DNA of 64,000 nucleotides. It comes from Nocardia higoensis NBRC 100133 (GTDB lineage Bacteria; Actinomycetota; Actinomycetes; Mycobacteriales; Mycobacteriaceae). Below, piece after piece: positions 43,770 through 53,324 of the stretch. The number at the start of each line of letters is the position of its first letter. Within the stretch, counting starts at the first letter, position 1. The stretch covers positions 49,759-113,758 of the forward strand of contig NZ_BAGA01000184.1 of the NCBI RefSeq assembly GCF_000308595.1. Direction: 5' to 3'. A model generated the notes under the pieces. It did not search any database. It had not been told where the DNA came from and saw only the letters and a list, made by a program, of their open reading frames with translations. Made by a program: the position numbers and the translations under genes.

Positions 43770-44786
43770 ATGCGGTTCTCGCGCACGGGATCGGCATTGA
43801 CGGCCGCCGTGGCACTGCTGGCCACGGTGACCGCGTGCGGCGCCGAGGTCGCCGAGCCCGCCGCGGCGGGCGACGGGGCCGCGGTGACGGTCGTCAACTG
43901 CGGTGCGCCGCTGACCGTGGAAGGCGTGCCCCAACGGGTGGTCACCAACGACACCGGCATCACCGAGATCATGTTCGCCCTCGGCCTGGCCGACCGCCTC
44001 GCGGGCTACACCAGCTACCCCGGCAAGGAACGCGACATCCAATCCTCGCCCTGGCGCGCCGAATTCGAGTCCACCCCGGAACTCGCCCTGGCATTCACCC
44101 GCGAAATCGTCCAGGCCGCCGCCCCCGACTTCGTCTTCGCCGGCTGGAACTACGGCTTCAAGGAATCCACCGGACTGACACCGGACTGGGTGCGCTCCAT
44201 CGGCGCGGTCCCCTACCAGCTGACCGAGGCCTGCAGACAGCCCGGCAGCACCCGGCGCGGCGTCATGGAACCCCTCGACGCGCTGTACACGGACCTGACC
44301 AACCTCGGCGACATCTTCGGCGTGCGCGACCGCGCCGACCAACTCGTCGCCGACTACCGCGCCCAGGTCGCCGAAGCCGCCGCGAGCGCGCCCGAAGGCC
44401 GGGAGCCCGCGCGAGTGTTCCTTTTCGACAGCGCGACACCGGAGCCGTTCACCTCCGGCCGTACCGCGGCGCCCTCACAGATCATTCGCGAAGCCGGTGG
44501 CACGAACATCTTCGACGACATCGACAACTCCTGGACCACCACCTCATGGGAGGCCGCGTCGCAACGCGACCCGCAGGTCATCGTGATCGTCGACTACGGC
44601 GCCGGGCCGGAGAACTCGGTGGCAGCGAAGATCGAACAACTACGGCAGCACCCGCTGATGGCCGGCACCACCGCCGTCCGCGAGGACAACGTCATCGCCC
44701 TGCCCTACGCCGCACTGGTGGAAGGTCCGCGCAATCCGCAGGCGGTCGTCACCGTCGCGGAGTTCCTGCGCTCGAAGGGCTTCTGA
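43770..44786 (+). CDS. btuF: Substrate-binding lipoprotein of the B12-type importer
   Basis: A 338-residue periplasmic-binding-like lipoprotein. The N-terminus is a signal peptide, MRFSRTGSALTAAVALLATV, followed by the lipobox TAC with C23 as lipidation site. Class III binding-protein features: VTNDTGITEIMFALGLADRLAGYTS, PDFVFAGWNYGF, a bridging helix region around MEPLDALYTDLTNLGDIFGV, and PYAALVEGPRNPQAVVTVAEFL. It captures the ligand outside the membrane and delivers it to the permease. Specificity for corrinoid is inferred from the riboswitch. No clear terminator follows. Confidence 0.9.
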   Translation: MRFSRTGSALTAAVALLATVTACGAEVAEPAAAGDGAAVTVVNCGAPLTVEGVPQRVVTNDTGITEIMFALGLADRLAGYTSYPGKERDIQSSPWRAEFESTPELALAFTREIVQAAAPDFVFAGWNYGFKESTGLTPDWVRSIGAVPYQLTEACRQPGSTRRGVMEPLDALYTDLTNLGDIFGVRDRADQLVADYRAQVAEAAASAPEGREPARVFLFDSATPEPFTSGRTAAPSQIIREAGGTNIFDDIDNSWTTTSWEAASQRDPQVIVIVDYGAGPENSVAAKIEQLRQHPLMAGTTAVREDNVIALPYAALVEGPRNPQAVVTVAEFLRSKGF

Positions 44787-46066
44787 CCGATCCCGGGCGG
44801 GGCCCCTGCGTGGCAGCGCCACCGCCGAATCGCTCGATGACTTCGCCGGCGAGGACCTGTTCTGTCTGCTGGGGATCGTCGGCACAGCCAACTGTTACGC
44901 GGCGGCACCGCCCGGATGGCGACGCTCTCTGATGCGCTCCCTGGACTCCGCCGGAACCGGCAAGACAGCACATGCCCGCCTGTACCGATGCTCCCTGGGA
45001 GCGGATATCCATAGATCGCCGATATAGCAGCCCCGCCCTCGCTGACGACTCGGTCGGACGGGTCCGGGAGGCAATCGAGCTATTCGAGCCGGCGGAGCCC
45101 CGACCGGCCTGAGCGCGAACACCGCCGCCGCCGCGCTTCAGGAGTTTTGGGCACGGACGTTCTCCGATCGGGCGGATCATGATCACCGACGACACCCGCC
45201 GATGCCGCCTTGCGGCCGAGAGTTCTTCTGCAGCTTGACAAAATAGAGAGGTACCCCCGCCTTGTTGGAGGGCGAGGCCCTGCCGACACCAGGCGCAAGA
45301 TCCTCCACGCCCATGGGTAGACCGCGCATTCGTCATCGGGCCGACACCGGATGATGGCACCGGCCCGGCGGCGGATATGCGCCAATGTGCTCTGTCGGGA
45401 CCACCATCACTCGGTTTGCGACCTCATCGAGCACACAGACTCCTCAGCGACAGCGGATCCACTCGGTGATGACGGCAAGCATGCGATCACGTTCAACGGT
45501 ATTGCGCGGATCGATATTGGGGCGAAACAACTCGAGAGGATGCCGATCTCGTTCTCTCTGCCGTCGCTGGCGAGAATCAGTGTGGGACCGTGGAACAACG
45601 ACGCGGATCTACCTGCTCGGGCCGCGGTCGGACTACCTTGGAAGTGACCGGCGCAGCCGCCCCGAACCCAATCCGCCACGCGGAGACTGACCTGCACCGA
45701 CATGACCTGGTGTCGGGGAGCCATCGCCATCTTCCTGGTCGTGGCTGAGCGAAGTCGTCGTCGCGGTTGCGGCCGAGCCGACGCCGCCCGCCTGCCACCG
45801 AGCCCGCGGAGCGGCGGTCATCCGAGGAAAGGACGCGCTCAGTCCGGTTCGTGGCGAACTCGGGACCGTCTCGGGCTGGGCGGTTATGCTGAGGCCTGGA
45901 GTCAGGACGCGCACGCTCCTCGCCGGAGTCGCACCGCTCACGCCGGTTCACGACAATGATGGCCAAGGTCCTCCCCGGGACCCGCGAAGCTTCATATCCC
46001 TGTCCGTATGCATGTTTTCGTCATCGGCGGGGTGGCGTGGGCACCTGCGCCGGAGGGAACGAGACC
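44787..46066. other. 1.3-kb region without a convincing gene
   Basis: Open frames are present on both strands but none has a Shine-Dalgarno, sensible start and protein-like composition together. One frame is open from 44812 to a TAG at 45027 with fairly protein-like content (SLDDFAGEDLFCLLG) but has no start codon, so it may be a decayed gene. A TTGACA box at 45235-45240 lacks a good partner. This may be a remnant zone between the conserved metabolic block and the accessory cluster. Confidence 0.45.
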
Positions 46067-47017
46067 ATGCCCAAGAGCAGCAGCGCACGTCGGCGCCGAC
46101 GCACCCGTCGCATCGCCGAAGAGACCGGGCTCAGCTTCACCGCCGCCCAGCGCCACGGCGACGGACTCACCGAGCAGGCACGCCTGCATGCCTGGCTGCG
46201 ACCGCCCAAGATCGACATCGACGGAGCGCTGCGATACGTACGGCGCCGCGACGCCGCGCACCTCGATCCGGTCGGTCTGCACGACCCCACCGAAGCCGAC
46301 GTCGTAGCCGCGGCCGAGGTGTTGACGCCGCGCGTACGCAGGCTGAGGTCAGCGCGATTGCGGCCGGTGACCGTGCCCGGCCCCGACGGCAAACCCCAGC
46401 AGGTCGTGCAGTGCGAGGAACCCGACCGGTTCCGTACGAATGTCCAGCAGGCGATCGAGCACCTGGCGCGCGTGCGGGAAGACGCCGAGATCGCCTACAT
46501 AGAATGGCACACCGTGGCCCGCGCCTTCTACGAAATCACCGTGCCGCTGCGGGGGCTACTCCGGATCACAGACGGCCAGTTGCGGAATCAGCTCGGCCGT
46601 GCGGTGGAAGCGGCCGAGGTCCTGTCGACAACGGCGGAGGCAGTCCACAGCCGCAGCTGTCTGCTCGGCGCCGGGGAGAACAGATCCCGACGCGGGGAGG
46701 GATACTCTCCCTGCGGTGGCGGCCCGGTTCGGGTCCGGGTGCGGATCCACGACGACGAGACCATCGTCACCGATCCGGGATGTCCTCGTCACGCCGCCGA
46801 AGAGATCGCCTTCCACGACTACGACGTCGAGGAGGGATATTCCGACGTCGAGATCCTCGGCGGGACCGATGCCGATCTGGACACCATCTACGACCTCGCC
46901 GGCGACGTCCGCCGCGAACGCCAACAGCGGCAGCGCGAACGAGACCATTCCTCGGGGGTATTCGTCCTGGTGTCACCGCCGTGGATGCAGCGTCGGGCTC
47001 CCGGTGATCGGCAGTGA
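46067..47017 (+). CDS. Hypothetical protein with N-terminal HTH-like segment
   Basis: A 316-residue protein. ATG 46067 follows GGAGGG with 7-nt spacing; an upstream open frame exists but is not protein-like. The N-terminus is strongly basic (MPKSSSARRRRRTRRIAEET) and continues GLSFTAAQRHG, which reads like a helix-turn-helix and would bind nucleic acid. The centre is helical (FRTNVQQAIEHLARVRED; LRNQLGRAVEAAEVLST) and the C-terminus acidic then basic. No family is recognised. It is convergent with the DUF885 gene, 44 bp away. Confidence 0.6.
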   Translation: MPKSSSARRRRRTRRIAEETGLSFTAAQRHGDGLTEQARLHAWLRPPKIDIDGALRYVRRRDAAHLDPVGLHDPTEADVVAAAEVLTPRVRRLRSARLRPVTVPGPDGKPQQVVQCEEPDRFRTNVQQAIEHLARVREDAEIAYIEWHTVARAFYEITVPLRGLLRITDGQLRNQLGRAVEAAEVLSTTAEAVHSRSCLLGAGENRSRRGEGYSPCGGGPVRVRVRIHDDETIVTDPGCPRHAAEEIAFHDYDVEEGYSDVEILGGTDADLDTIYDLAGDVRRERQQRQRERDHSSGVFVLVSPPWMQRRAPGDRQ

Positions 47018-47061
47018 AATGCGAATGACGCGACGCCGTATACACGGAGCCGAGGACGGAA

Positions 47062-48732
47062 TCAGAGGGTGTCGGCGACCGCGGCGATCGTGGGTAGGGT
47101 CAGCGCGCCCACGCTCAGCACGGCATCGTGGAATGCGGGTAGGTCGAAGCGGTGTCCGAGGCGCTCGCTGGTTCGGGCGCGTTGGCGCTGTATCTTGAGT
47201 TGCCCGAGTTTGTATCCGAGGGCCTGGCCGGGGATGTCGATATAGCGGTCGACTTCGATGGCGATCTCCTCGATGCTGTTCGGTGTGTGGGTGGTCATGA
47301 AGTCGATCGCCTGCCGACGGGACCACCCTTTGGCGTGTAGTCCTGTGTCGACGACCAGGCGGCAGCTCCGCAGGGAGTCACCGGCCAGCATCCCCAGCAG
47401 ATCGAGATCATCGCCGTAGAGACCCATCTCGTGGGCGAGGCGTTCCGCATAGAGCGCCCAGCCCTCGACGAAGGCGGTGTTGGCCCACGACTGCCGCAGG
47501 AACCGTGGCAGGGCGGTGGATTCTGCGGCCAGGGCGAGTTGCAGATGATGGCCGGGCACAGCTTCGTGGAAGACCACCGCCGCGGTCTCGTAGCGACCTT
47601 GGCCTTGTGCGTTGTGCAGGTTGACGTAATAGGTGCCGGGTGCCGCCCCGTCGGCGGCGGGCGGATAGTAATAGGCGGCGGGCGAATCCGCGGCCAGGTA
47701 GTCCGGGACCGCGACGATCTCGCAGGGCTGGGTGGGTAGCCGTCCGAACCATTGCCCCGCGGCTGCGGTGGCGGCGTCGAAATATCTGTGGGTGCGGGCC
47801 AGTATCTCCGCACCGTCGCGATATCGCAGATCGGGGTCCTGGCGCAGGCGGGTGAAGATGACCTCGGTGTCGGTGGTTCCGAACTGTCGACGCCCTACCT
47901 GTGCGTATTCCTCACGGAGCTGGTCGAGTTCGGCCAACCCGACCTGATGGATATCGTCGGCGTCGAGCCCTGGCGTGGTGGTGTGGCAGCGGACCAGGCG
48001 CTGATAGATCTCGACACCGTCGTCGCCGAGCCAGCACAGACCTGCCCGCTCCCCCGATCTGCTGTGCGGGAGAAGTTCAGTGGCCAGCATGTCGCGGTAG
48101 CGGTGAAACGCCGGCCGGACCACCTCCCGCGTGATCTCGGCCAACTCGTTGCGCCAGGCCGGTTCCCCCTTCCATCCATCGGGACCGGTCACGGTGGTGA
48201 ACGGGTCGGTGGACAGCTCCGAGGCCAGGTAGGAGTCGATCTGGTTGATGGAGCGCTCGATGGTGACACGTGCCGGGGTCCGCCCGGCGCTGAGACCGTC
48301 ACGGAAGCGTCGTGCCGCCTCGTCGAGCAAGTCACCGATCTGCCGATGCCGTCGCACCAGCGCATCGGCAGCGCTCGCGTCCGGGGCTGCGATCTGGGAC
48401 AGGCTGGTCAGCAGGCGAGCATGTACCCCGCCCATCTGTCCGGCGCCCAGTTCGACCGGCCGCCACTCCAGTTCGGTGACCGCCCGATCGATATCGGCAA
48501 GCAGAAGGTCACGGGTGAGTTGATCAGCCGGACCGAGACGGGAGCTATCGAGCGCCTCGACCTGCTGCTGTATCCGCCGCCACGCCCGCATCATACGCTG
48601 TTCCGACTCGACGGACACATCCTCGATACAGTCGTCGAATCGGTGATCCCCAACCATGGTCGCAGTGGTGGGCGCGAACTCCAGCACGGTATCCCAGTAG
48701 TGCTCAGCCAACCGCCACAGCTGTTGATCCAT
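47062..48732 (-). CDS. DUF885 family protein, putative zinc metallopeptidase
   Basis: A 556-residue protein from ATG 48732. It has the DUF885 hallmarks: an N-terminal APTTATMVGDHRFDD, an all-helical body, the catalytic motif HEAVPGHHLQ (about residue 387) where two His and a Glu would bind zinc, then FVEGWALYAERLAHEMGLY and the C-terminal DIPGQALGYKLGQLKI. The family belongs to the gluzincin-like carboxypeptidases; substrates are unknown. It is cytoplasmic, with no signal peptide visible. A broken fragment of a close relative lies at 22365-22561. Confidence 0.88.
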   Translation of the reverse strand: MDQQLWRLAEHYWDTVLEFAPTTATMVGDHRFDDCIEDVSVESEQRMMRAWRRIQQQVEALDSSRLGPADQLTRDLLLADIDRAVTELEWRPVELGAGQMGGVHARLLTSLSQIAAPDASAADALVRRHRQIGDLLDEAARRFRDGLSAGRTPARVTIERSINQIDSYLASELSTDPFTTVTGPDGWKGEPAWRNELAEITREVVRPAFHRYRDMLATELLPHSRSGERAGLCWLGDDGVEIYQRLVRCHTTTPGLDADDIHQVGLAELDQLREEYAQVGRRQFGTTDTEVIFTRLRQDPDLRYRDGAEILARTHRYFDAATAAAGQWFGRLPTQPCEIVAVPDYLAADSPAAYYYPPAADGAAPGTYYVNLHNAQGQGRYETAAVVFHEAVPGHHLQLALAAESTALPRFLRQSWANTAFVEGWALYAERLAHEMGLYGDDLDLLGMLAGDSLRSCRLVVDTGLHAKGWSRRQAIDFMTTHTPNSIEEIAIEVDRYIDIPGQALGYKLGQLKIQRQRARTSERLGHRFDLPAFHDAVLSVGALTLPTIAAVADTL

Positions 48733-48889
48733 ACCATTATCCTCGCGGACGCCGACGCATCACACGGAGAATTGCGCTCTGATCTGATGCAGATGATCGC
48801 CGGGATGCCGGGGCTGTGCTGGATCTGTCGCCCCGCGAACCAAAACTACTTGTCGACAATCAATTTCGAGTAGAGAGAGGTGAACATCG

Positions 48890-49273
48890 ATGTATGAAGG
48901 TGGCTGCCTGTGCGGGCAGATCCGGTTTCGCGCCGAAGGCGAGGCGAACTGGCCGCACCTGTGCTCATGCCCGCACTGCCAGAAGCTGGCCGGTGGACCG
49001 GTCACGGCCTGGGTCGATTTCCCGCTCGCCACGTTCGCCTGGACCAGCGACGGCGGTGAACCGTCGTGGTTCCACACTTACCCTACGACCAAGCGCGGGT
49101 TCTGCCCGACTTGTGGATCGCTCGTCGCCGCGATCGACGAGGACGGCAACGCCATGGGCATCACGATGATGGCCCTCGACGACCACACCGGTCTCATCCC
49201 GGTGCACCAGTCCTGCAAGGACAACGCCGTGAAGTGGCTGCCGGTCATCGAAACCATCGACACCGACGTCTGA
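48890..49273 (+). CDS. GFA-family (CENP-V/GFA) protein
   Basis: A 127-residue protein from ATG 48890 with AGAGAGG upstream. The zinc-ligand cysteines of the GFA fold are all present: CLCGQI, CSCPHCQ and FCPTCGS. The family includes S-(hydroxymethyl)glutathione synthase and many proteins with unknown thiol-adduct roles; actinomycetes lack glutathione, so a different adduct is likely. It stands alone, converging towards the broken HAD gene. Confidence 0.85.
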   Translation: MYEGGCLCGQIRFRAEGEANWPHLCSCPHCQKLAGGPVTAWVDFPLATFAWTSDGGEPSWFHTYPTTKRGFCPTCGSLVAAIDEDGNAMGITMMALDDHTGLIPVHQSCKDNAVKWLPVIETIDTDV

Positions 49274-49303
49274 CTGTGCCTCGTGGGGTTGGTTACCCAG
49301 ACC

Positions 49304-49962
49304 TCAGCCGCTGGACAGCTCCTGTCCGGCTTCGACGAGCAGGGTACTGCCGCCCCGCGCGGCGAAGGCGTGGCAGTTGTCGAGGTGGTCGTCGATCAGC
49401 AGCGCGTCGGTGAAAGTGAGTCCGGCTGCGGTGAGCCATGTCCGAAGAACTCGGTCGGGTCGTCTCGTTTGAACACGCCGAGGGTACTCGAGCAGAGCAG
49501 AGCGTCGAACCCGGTAGCCGCGGCCCGCAGCGTCGCCGCAACGTCGTCGACTGTAGGTCCGGGCATGGTGGCGTGGGTGTGGAAGGCGGTGGCGAAGTCG
49601 GTGATGTTGTCGGTGGCGAGAACGATGGCTGCCTGGTCGCGAGCTCGTGCCAGTGCATGCAGGAGGGGCTGGTCGACCGGCATGGCGGTGATGTCGTCGG
49701 CGAGTTGCGCGCACAGGTTATCGATGTCGAGATGGGGGTGGTGTTCGGTGACGCGGGTGAGGATCTCGTGGGTGCTCAGCCGTCTGCGCATCCAGTCGCG
49801 GCCGTCGGCGTTGCCGGTGGCGAACAGTCGACTCAGTTCGTCGCGAAGGATCGAATACGCTGGGTGGTCGGCGTTTTCGGTGATGGTGCGCCAGTAGAGG
49901 CTGTGGGAGAGCACACCGTGCCAGTCGCAGAAGACGACCCGCGGCCGCCGCGAGGTGCGCAT
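49304..49962 (-). pseudogene. HAD-superfamily protein with an apparent frameshift
   Basis: From ATG 49962 the frame reads RVVFCDWHGVLSHSLYWRT (DxD-like nucleophile region), then LATDNITDFATAF (motif II) and SSTLGVFKRDDPTEFF. At about 49440 the sequence changes frame and continues RTWLTAAGLTF, then ALLIDDHLDNCHAFAARGGST (motif IV), to a stop at 49304. One missing base would restore a single chain of about 219 residues. Either a recent frameshift mutation or a sequence error. It is the last gene of the minus-strand run after the acyltransferase-SGNH gene. Confidence 0.75.
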
Positions 49963-49999
49963 CAGTGCGTCGAGTTGCGCGGCGGCCCGGCGGCCGGGG

Positions 50000-51346
50000 T
50001 CACCGGGTGTAGACGCGGTGGGCGGTGGCGCGGTCGAGGCGGTCGTGAGTGAGCAGGTCCTCGAGCAGGCGGTGCTCAGTGATGTAGTCGGCGATGGTTC
50101 GGCGCAGCAGTTCGTCGCCGTGCTCGGACAGGTGGACCCCGTCGCTCCACACACTCACTGCCCCGGGCGCGGGGGCGGCCGGGTTGTTCGGGTCCCAGCC
50201 GAAACAGGTGGCGGTGTGGACGATCGGGTCCCACAGGTCGATGTAGTGCGCGCCGGCGGCCGCGGCGGGCGGCGGCGTTGTAGGTGAGCAGGTCGGTGTT
50301 GGTGGTGGGCACGTCGATGCCGGGTTCCCAGCCCATCGGCGGTTCACCGATCACCAGGACCTGCCGTGCTCGGTCGGTGAGCAGTTCCAGCATGGTGACC
50401 AGGTTCGTTTCGTACTCGGCGAGGTCGACGGCTTCGCTGTGGCGGCCTTGGTGGTGGCGCCAGATGTCGTTGATGCCGACGCCGAGCACGGTCAGGTCCC
50501 ACCGGTCGCCGCGGTCGATGGCGGTGTGCAGGTTGGCCAGGACGTCGCGGGAGGTCGCGCCGCCTTCGCCGTGGTTGTCGGAGGTGATGGTGACCCAGGG
50601 GTAGTGGGTTTGCCAGTGGGTGGTCAGGGCTGTGACGTAGCCGCGGTGGCGGCGTTCGGTGACCTCGATGTGTTCGCCGATTTCGGGCAGGTCGGCTTGG
50701 GTGTGCAGGCGCGGATTGTGTGCCTCGAGGTGTTCCATGAGGCTGGTGCCGAACCAGCCGATCCGCAGCTTGGGTCGGGGTTGGGTGAGGTCGAGCGGGC
50801 CGGGGTGTCGGGCGGTGACCTGTGCCGGGATGCCGAGGGCGGTGGTGTTGGGCGGGAGGCTGGCGGTGACGACGGCGTTGGCGCCGACGCGGGTGTTCTG
50901 GCCGATGGTGACCCCGGCGCAGATGGTGACCTTGTTGGAGATGATCGCTCCGGCGCCGATGGTGATGGGCGCGACCTCGAGCCGCTGGCCCACGGGGTGA
51001 TCGGCGTGCCGGGTGTGACGGTGGTGTGGGTGCGGGCGCGGTGGTTGTGGTCGTGGATGTCGACCATGTTCGAGATGCCGACGCCAGGCCCGATTCGGAT
51101 GATGTTCATCGCGGAGATGACGACGTTCTCACCGATCGCGGCGTCGTCGCCGATGATGATGTGCCCGCCGGTGTTGGCCTGCAGGGTGGTGCCGCGGCGG
51201 ATGCTGACCCGGTCACCGACGGTGATCGTGGCGCCGGGGTCGACGAGGAAGTCGACGTCGGCGGCGATATCGCAGCCGGTACCGATCCGCACTCCGTCGG
51301 GCAGGTCGGTGCGATCGGTGGTGGTTGTGGTGTCGGTGGAGGTCAC
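50000..51346 (-). pseudogene. Acyltransferase-SGNH hydrolase fusion with two apparent frameshifts
   Basis: GTG 51346 starts a left-handed-beta-helix acyltransferase (hexapeptide repeats such as IIIGDDAAIGENVVISAM and ITIGAGAIISNKVTICAG), followed after about residue 195 by an SGNH/GDSL hydrolase part (IGWFGTSLMEHL, LTVLGVGINDIW, VLVIGEPPMGWEPG, WSDGVHLSEHGDELL with the Asp-x-x-His pair). The first change of frame is near 50985, the second near 50270, both in very GC-rich runs and each mendable by one base. If intact it would have about 448 residues and could add and remove an acyl group on a sugar or lipid. Confidence 0.75.
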
Positions 51347-51477
51347 AGTGTCATTGTCCTCGGGGCGAGTAGGGGTTCAGGGCAGGTCGGTGGCGGGCGG
51401 GGTGATGACGTAGTCGCCGATGACGCCGAAATCCGTGCCTGCGGCCGCAATCCGGAAGAGGCCAGATGATGACGGAT

Positions 51478-52224
51478 CTACCAGGGAAGTTCGTTCATCA
51501 GCGTCGGCAGGCTGCGCATGTCCAACGAGCGTCGAGCATGTGGGGGTAGAAGCAGGTGTGCGGCTGTCTGGTGTCGGTCGATGTGCAGAGCCGACATGCC
51601 TCCCGCCAGAGCCCCGAGAACATCGACTGTCCAGTTGTCGCCCGCGACAGCTGACCGGTCAGGTTCAGCGTCAGCAAGGCCGAGAGCTGCACGAAACACT
51701 CTGGGGTGGGGTTTACGGGCTCCGACCCGGGCCGACACCACGACACCGTCGACGAGGTCGTATAGCCCAGCCTGATCGAGAGCCAATTCGACGTCCCATG
51801 TCCAATTCGTGCACACCACGACCGTGATGCCGTCGTTGCGTAGCGCGGCCAGAACTTCCGGCACCTCCGGATAGGGCTGCATCGTCCATGTCGACCATTC
51901 CGTGTACGCCTCTTCGACGAGGGAGCTGATGTCCCCGGCGACGTGGTGTGCTCGGATCATGTCGGCAATGCGCGCTTTCTCCCAGGATGTGTAGGACTCG
52001 CGCGAGCGCGAGGCGCCGAGGTGCTCGCCGCCGTCAGCGGCCTGACTCAGGTACTTGGCGGCGATCCGGTCGTCGAGTGCGATCCCGTGGCCGGCGAGAA
52101 CTTCGCGCCAGGACCGTCCACGGTGCTTGTAGTTCACCAATGTGCCGAACATGTCGACAATCGCGGCCCGGGGACGAAAGCCGCCCGTCGAACGCGGGCG
52201 CCGGAAGGCATTCGTCGTTGCCAT
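51478..52224 (-). CDS. HAD-IA family hydrolase
   Basis: A 248-residue protein. ATG 52224 has GAGG 6 nt upstream; an earlier start at 52263 lacks one. Motif I is present as IVDMFGTLV, where the first Asp is the nucleophile but the usual DxD second Asp is replaced (DMFGT), motif II as VVCTNW, motif III as KPHPRVF and motif IV as AGDNWTVDV. The change from DxDGT to DxFGT is found in haloacid dehalogenase-type and some phosphatase members. The substrate may be a sugar phosphate in the neighbouring cluster; that is inference. Confidence 0.85.
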   Translation of the reverse strand: MATTNAFRRPRSTGGFRPRAAIVDMFGTLVNYKHRGRSWREVLAGHGIALDDRIAAKYLSQAADGGEHLGASRSRESYTSWEKARIADMIRAHHVAGDISSLVEEAYTEWSTWTMQPYPEVPEVLAALRNDGITVVVCTNWTWDVELALDQAGLYDLVDGVVVSARVGARKPHPRVFRAALGLADAEPDRSAVAGDNWTVDVLGALAGGMSALHIDRHQTAAHLLLPPHARRSLDMRSLPTLMNELPW

Positions 52225-52421
52225 AGAGTCCTCACTATCGTCACGAAAAGCACTGCACGGCAATAGATTCAGTATTCATTCAGGTGAAGCCATATTTAGT
52301 GGCCACGCCTGCGGCCGGGCTTGCCGTCGGCTATAGTCTGCTGCCGACCAGCAAGCACGAGGAACCTCCGCCGCGATAGCGGTGGCGGATAGCGATCAGA
52401 CGCGGAATGGGGAGCCAAAGG

Positions 52422-53324
52422 ATGCCGGAATCCGGCCCGAAGACACCGACCGATGACCTTGTCTCGGTGGTGCTCGTCACCTATCAAAGTGCCGATGACC
52501 TGCCCGAATGCTTGTCCTCGCTGAAGCAGGCGGCCGGCGCTTACCCGCTCGAGACTGTAGTCGTCGACAACTCGTCCAAGGACAGCAGCATCGAGATCGC
52601 CCGAAGCTTCGGTGCGACGGTCATCGCGAACTCGGATAATCCGGGCTTGTCTGCGGCGATCAACCAGGGCGCGGCGCGTGCGTCGGGCCGCTGGCTGTTT
52701 CAGCTGAACCCGGACACCGTGCTGGAGGCGAAGTCTATCGAGAGGCTGGTGGATCGTCTCAAAGCCGACCCCCGCATCGGCACGGTCGGCCCGAACATCG
52801 TGCAACCGGACGGAACTGCCTACCCGACAGGGCGACGGTTCCCGTCGCTGGGCGTGGGCGTGCTGCATGCTTTGCTGGGCAAGATTTGGCCGTCCAACCC
52901 GGCAACTCGTCTCTACCTCATGGACGATCTGGATCGCAGCCGAGTGCAGGACGTCGATTGGGTTTCGGGGTCGTGCATGATGATCCGCCGCGAGGCGTTC
53001 GATGATGTCGGCGGGTTCGATGCGGGCTACTTCATGTATTTCGAGGAGACCGACTTCTGCCTGCGCCTGCACCGCAACAAATGGCGGGTGGTGTTCGATC
53101 CGGCCGCAACCATCATGCACAAGGTCGGCGGCTCGACCAAGAGCGCGCCGTACCGCAAGATCATCAATCACCACAAGAGCGCGCTGAGGTTTTTCCGGCA
53201 CCGTAACCAGGGCGGTCCGTGGATCGTCTTGACCCCGGTCGTGGCGGTGTTCCTCGCCGCCCGGGCGGCGGTCTCCCTCGCCGGTGCGGCGCTCGAACAG
53301 CGTAGGCAGGCCGATCACCAGTAG
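52422..53324 (+). CDS. GT2-family glycosyltransferase, WbbL-like
   Basis: A 300-residue protein. ATG 52422 is chosen because GGGGAG precedes it; ATG 52407 is in frame. GT-A features: VSVVLVTYQSADDLPECLSSL, VVVDNSSKDSS, LNPDT (metal-binding DxD-like), VDWVSGSCMMIRREAF, GGFDAGYFMYFEETDFCLR and the HKVGGST region. Overall layout and length resemble WbbL, the rhamnosyltransferase that builds the cell-wall linkage unit, but whether this is that enzyme or a cluster paralogue cannot be decided. It is the only + strand gene in the cluster and overlaps the phosphatase gene by 10 bp. Confidence 0.88.
   Translation: MPESGPKTPTDDLVSVVLVTYQSADDLPECLSSLKQAAGAYPLETVVVDNSSKDSSIEIARSFGATVIANSDNPGLSAAINQGAARASGRWLFQLNPDTVLEAKSIERLVDRLKADPRIGTVGPNIVQPDGTAYPTGRRFPSLGVGVLHALLGKIWPSNPATRLYLMDDLDRSRVQDVDWVSGSCMMIRREAFDDVGGFDAGYFMYFEETDFCLRLHRNKWRVVFDPAATIMHKVGGSTKSAPYRKIINHHKSALRFFRHRNQGGPWIVLTPVVAVFLAARAAVSLAGAALEQRRQADHQ

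Noticed and set aside
44812..45027. Open frame with fairly protein-like content after the importer operon
   Set aside because: No start codon in frame; at best a decayed gene, not annotated as a CDS.
45351..45647. A 98-codon + strand frame and an overlapping minus-strand frame in the gene-poor gap
   Set aside because: Neither has a convincing ribosome-binding site, family match or coding-type composition over its whole length.
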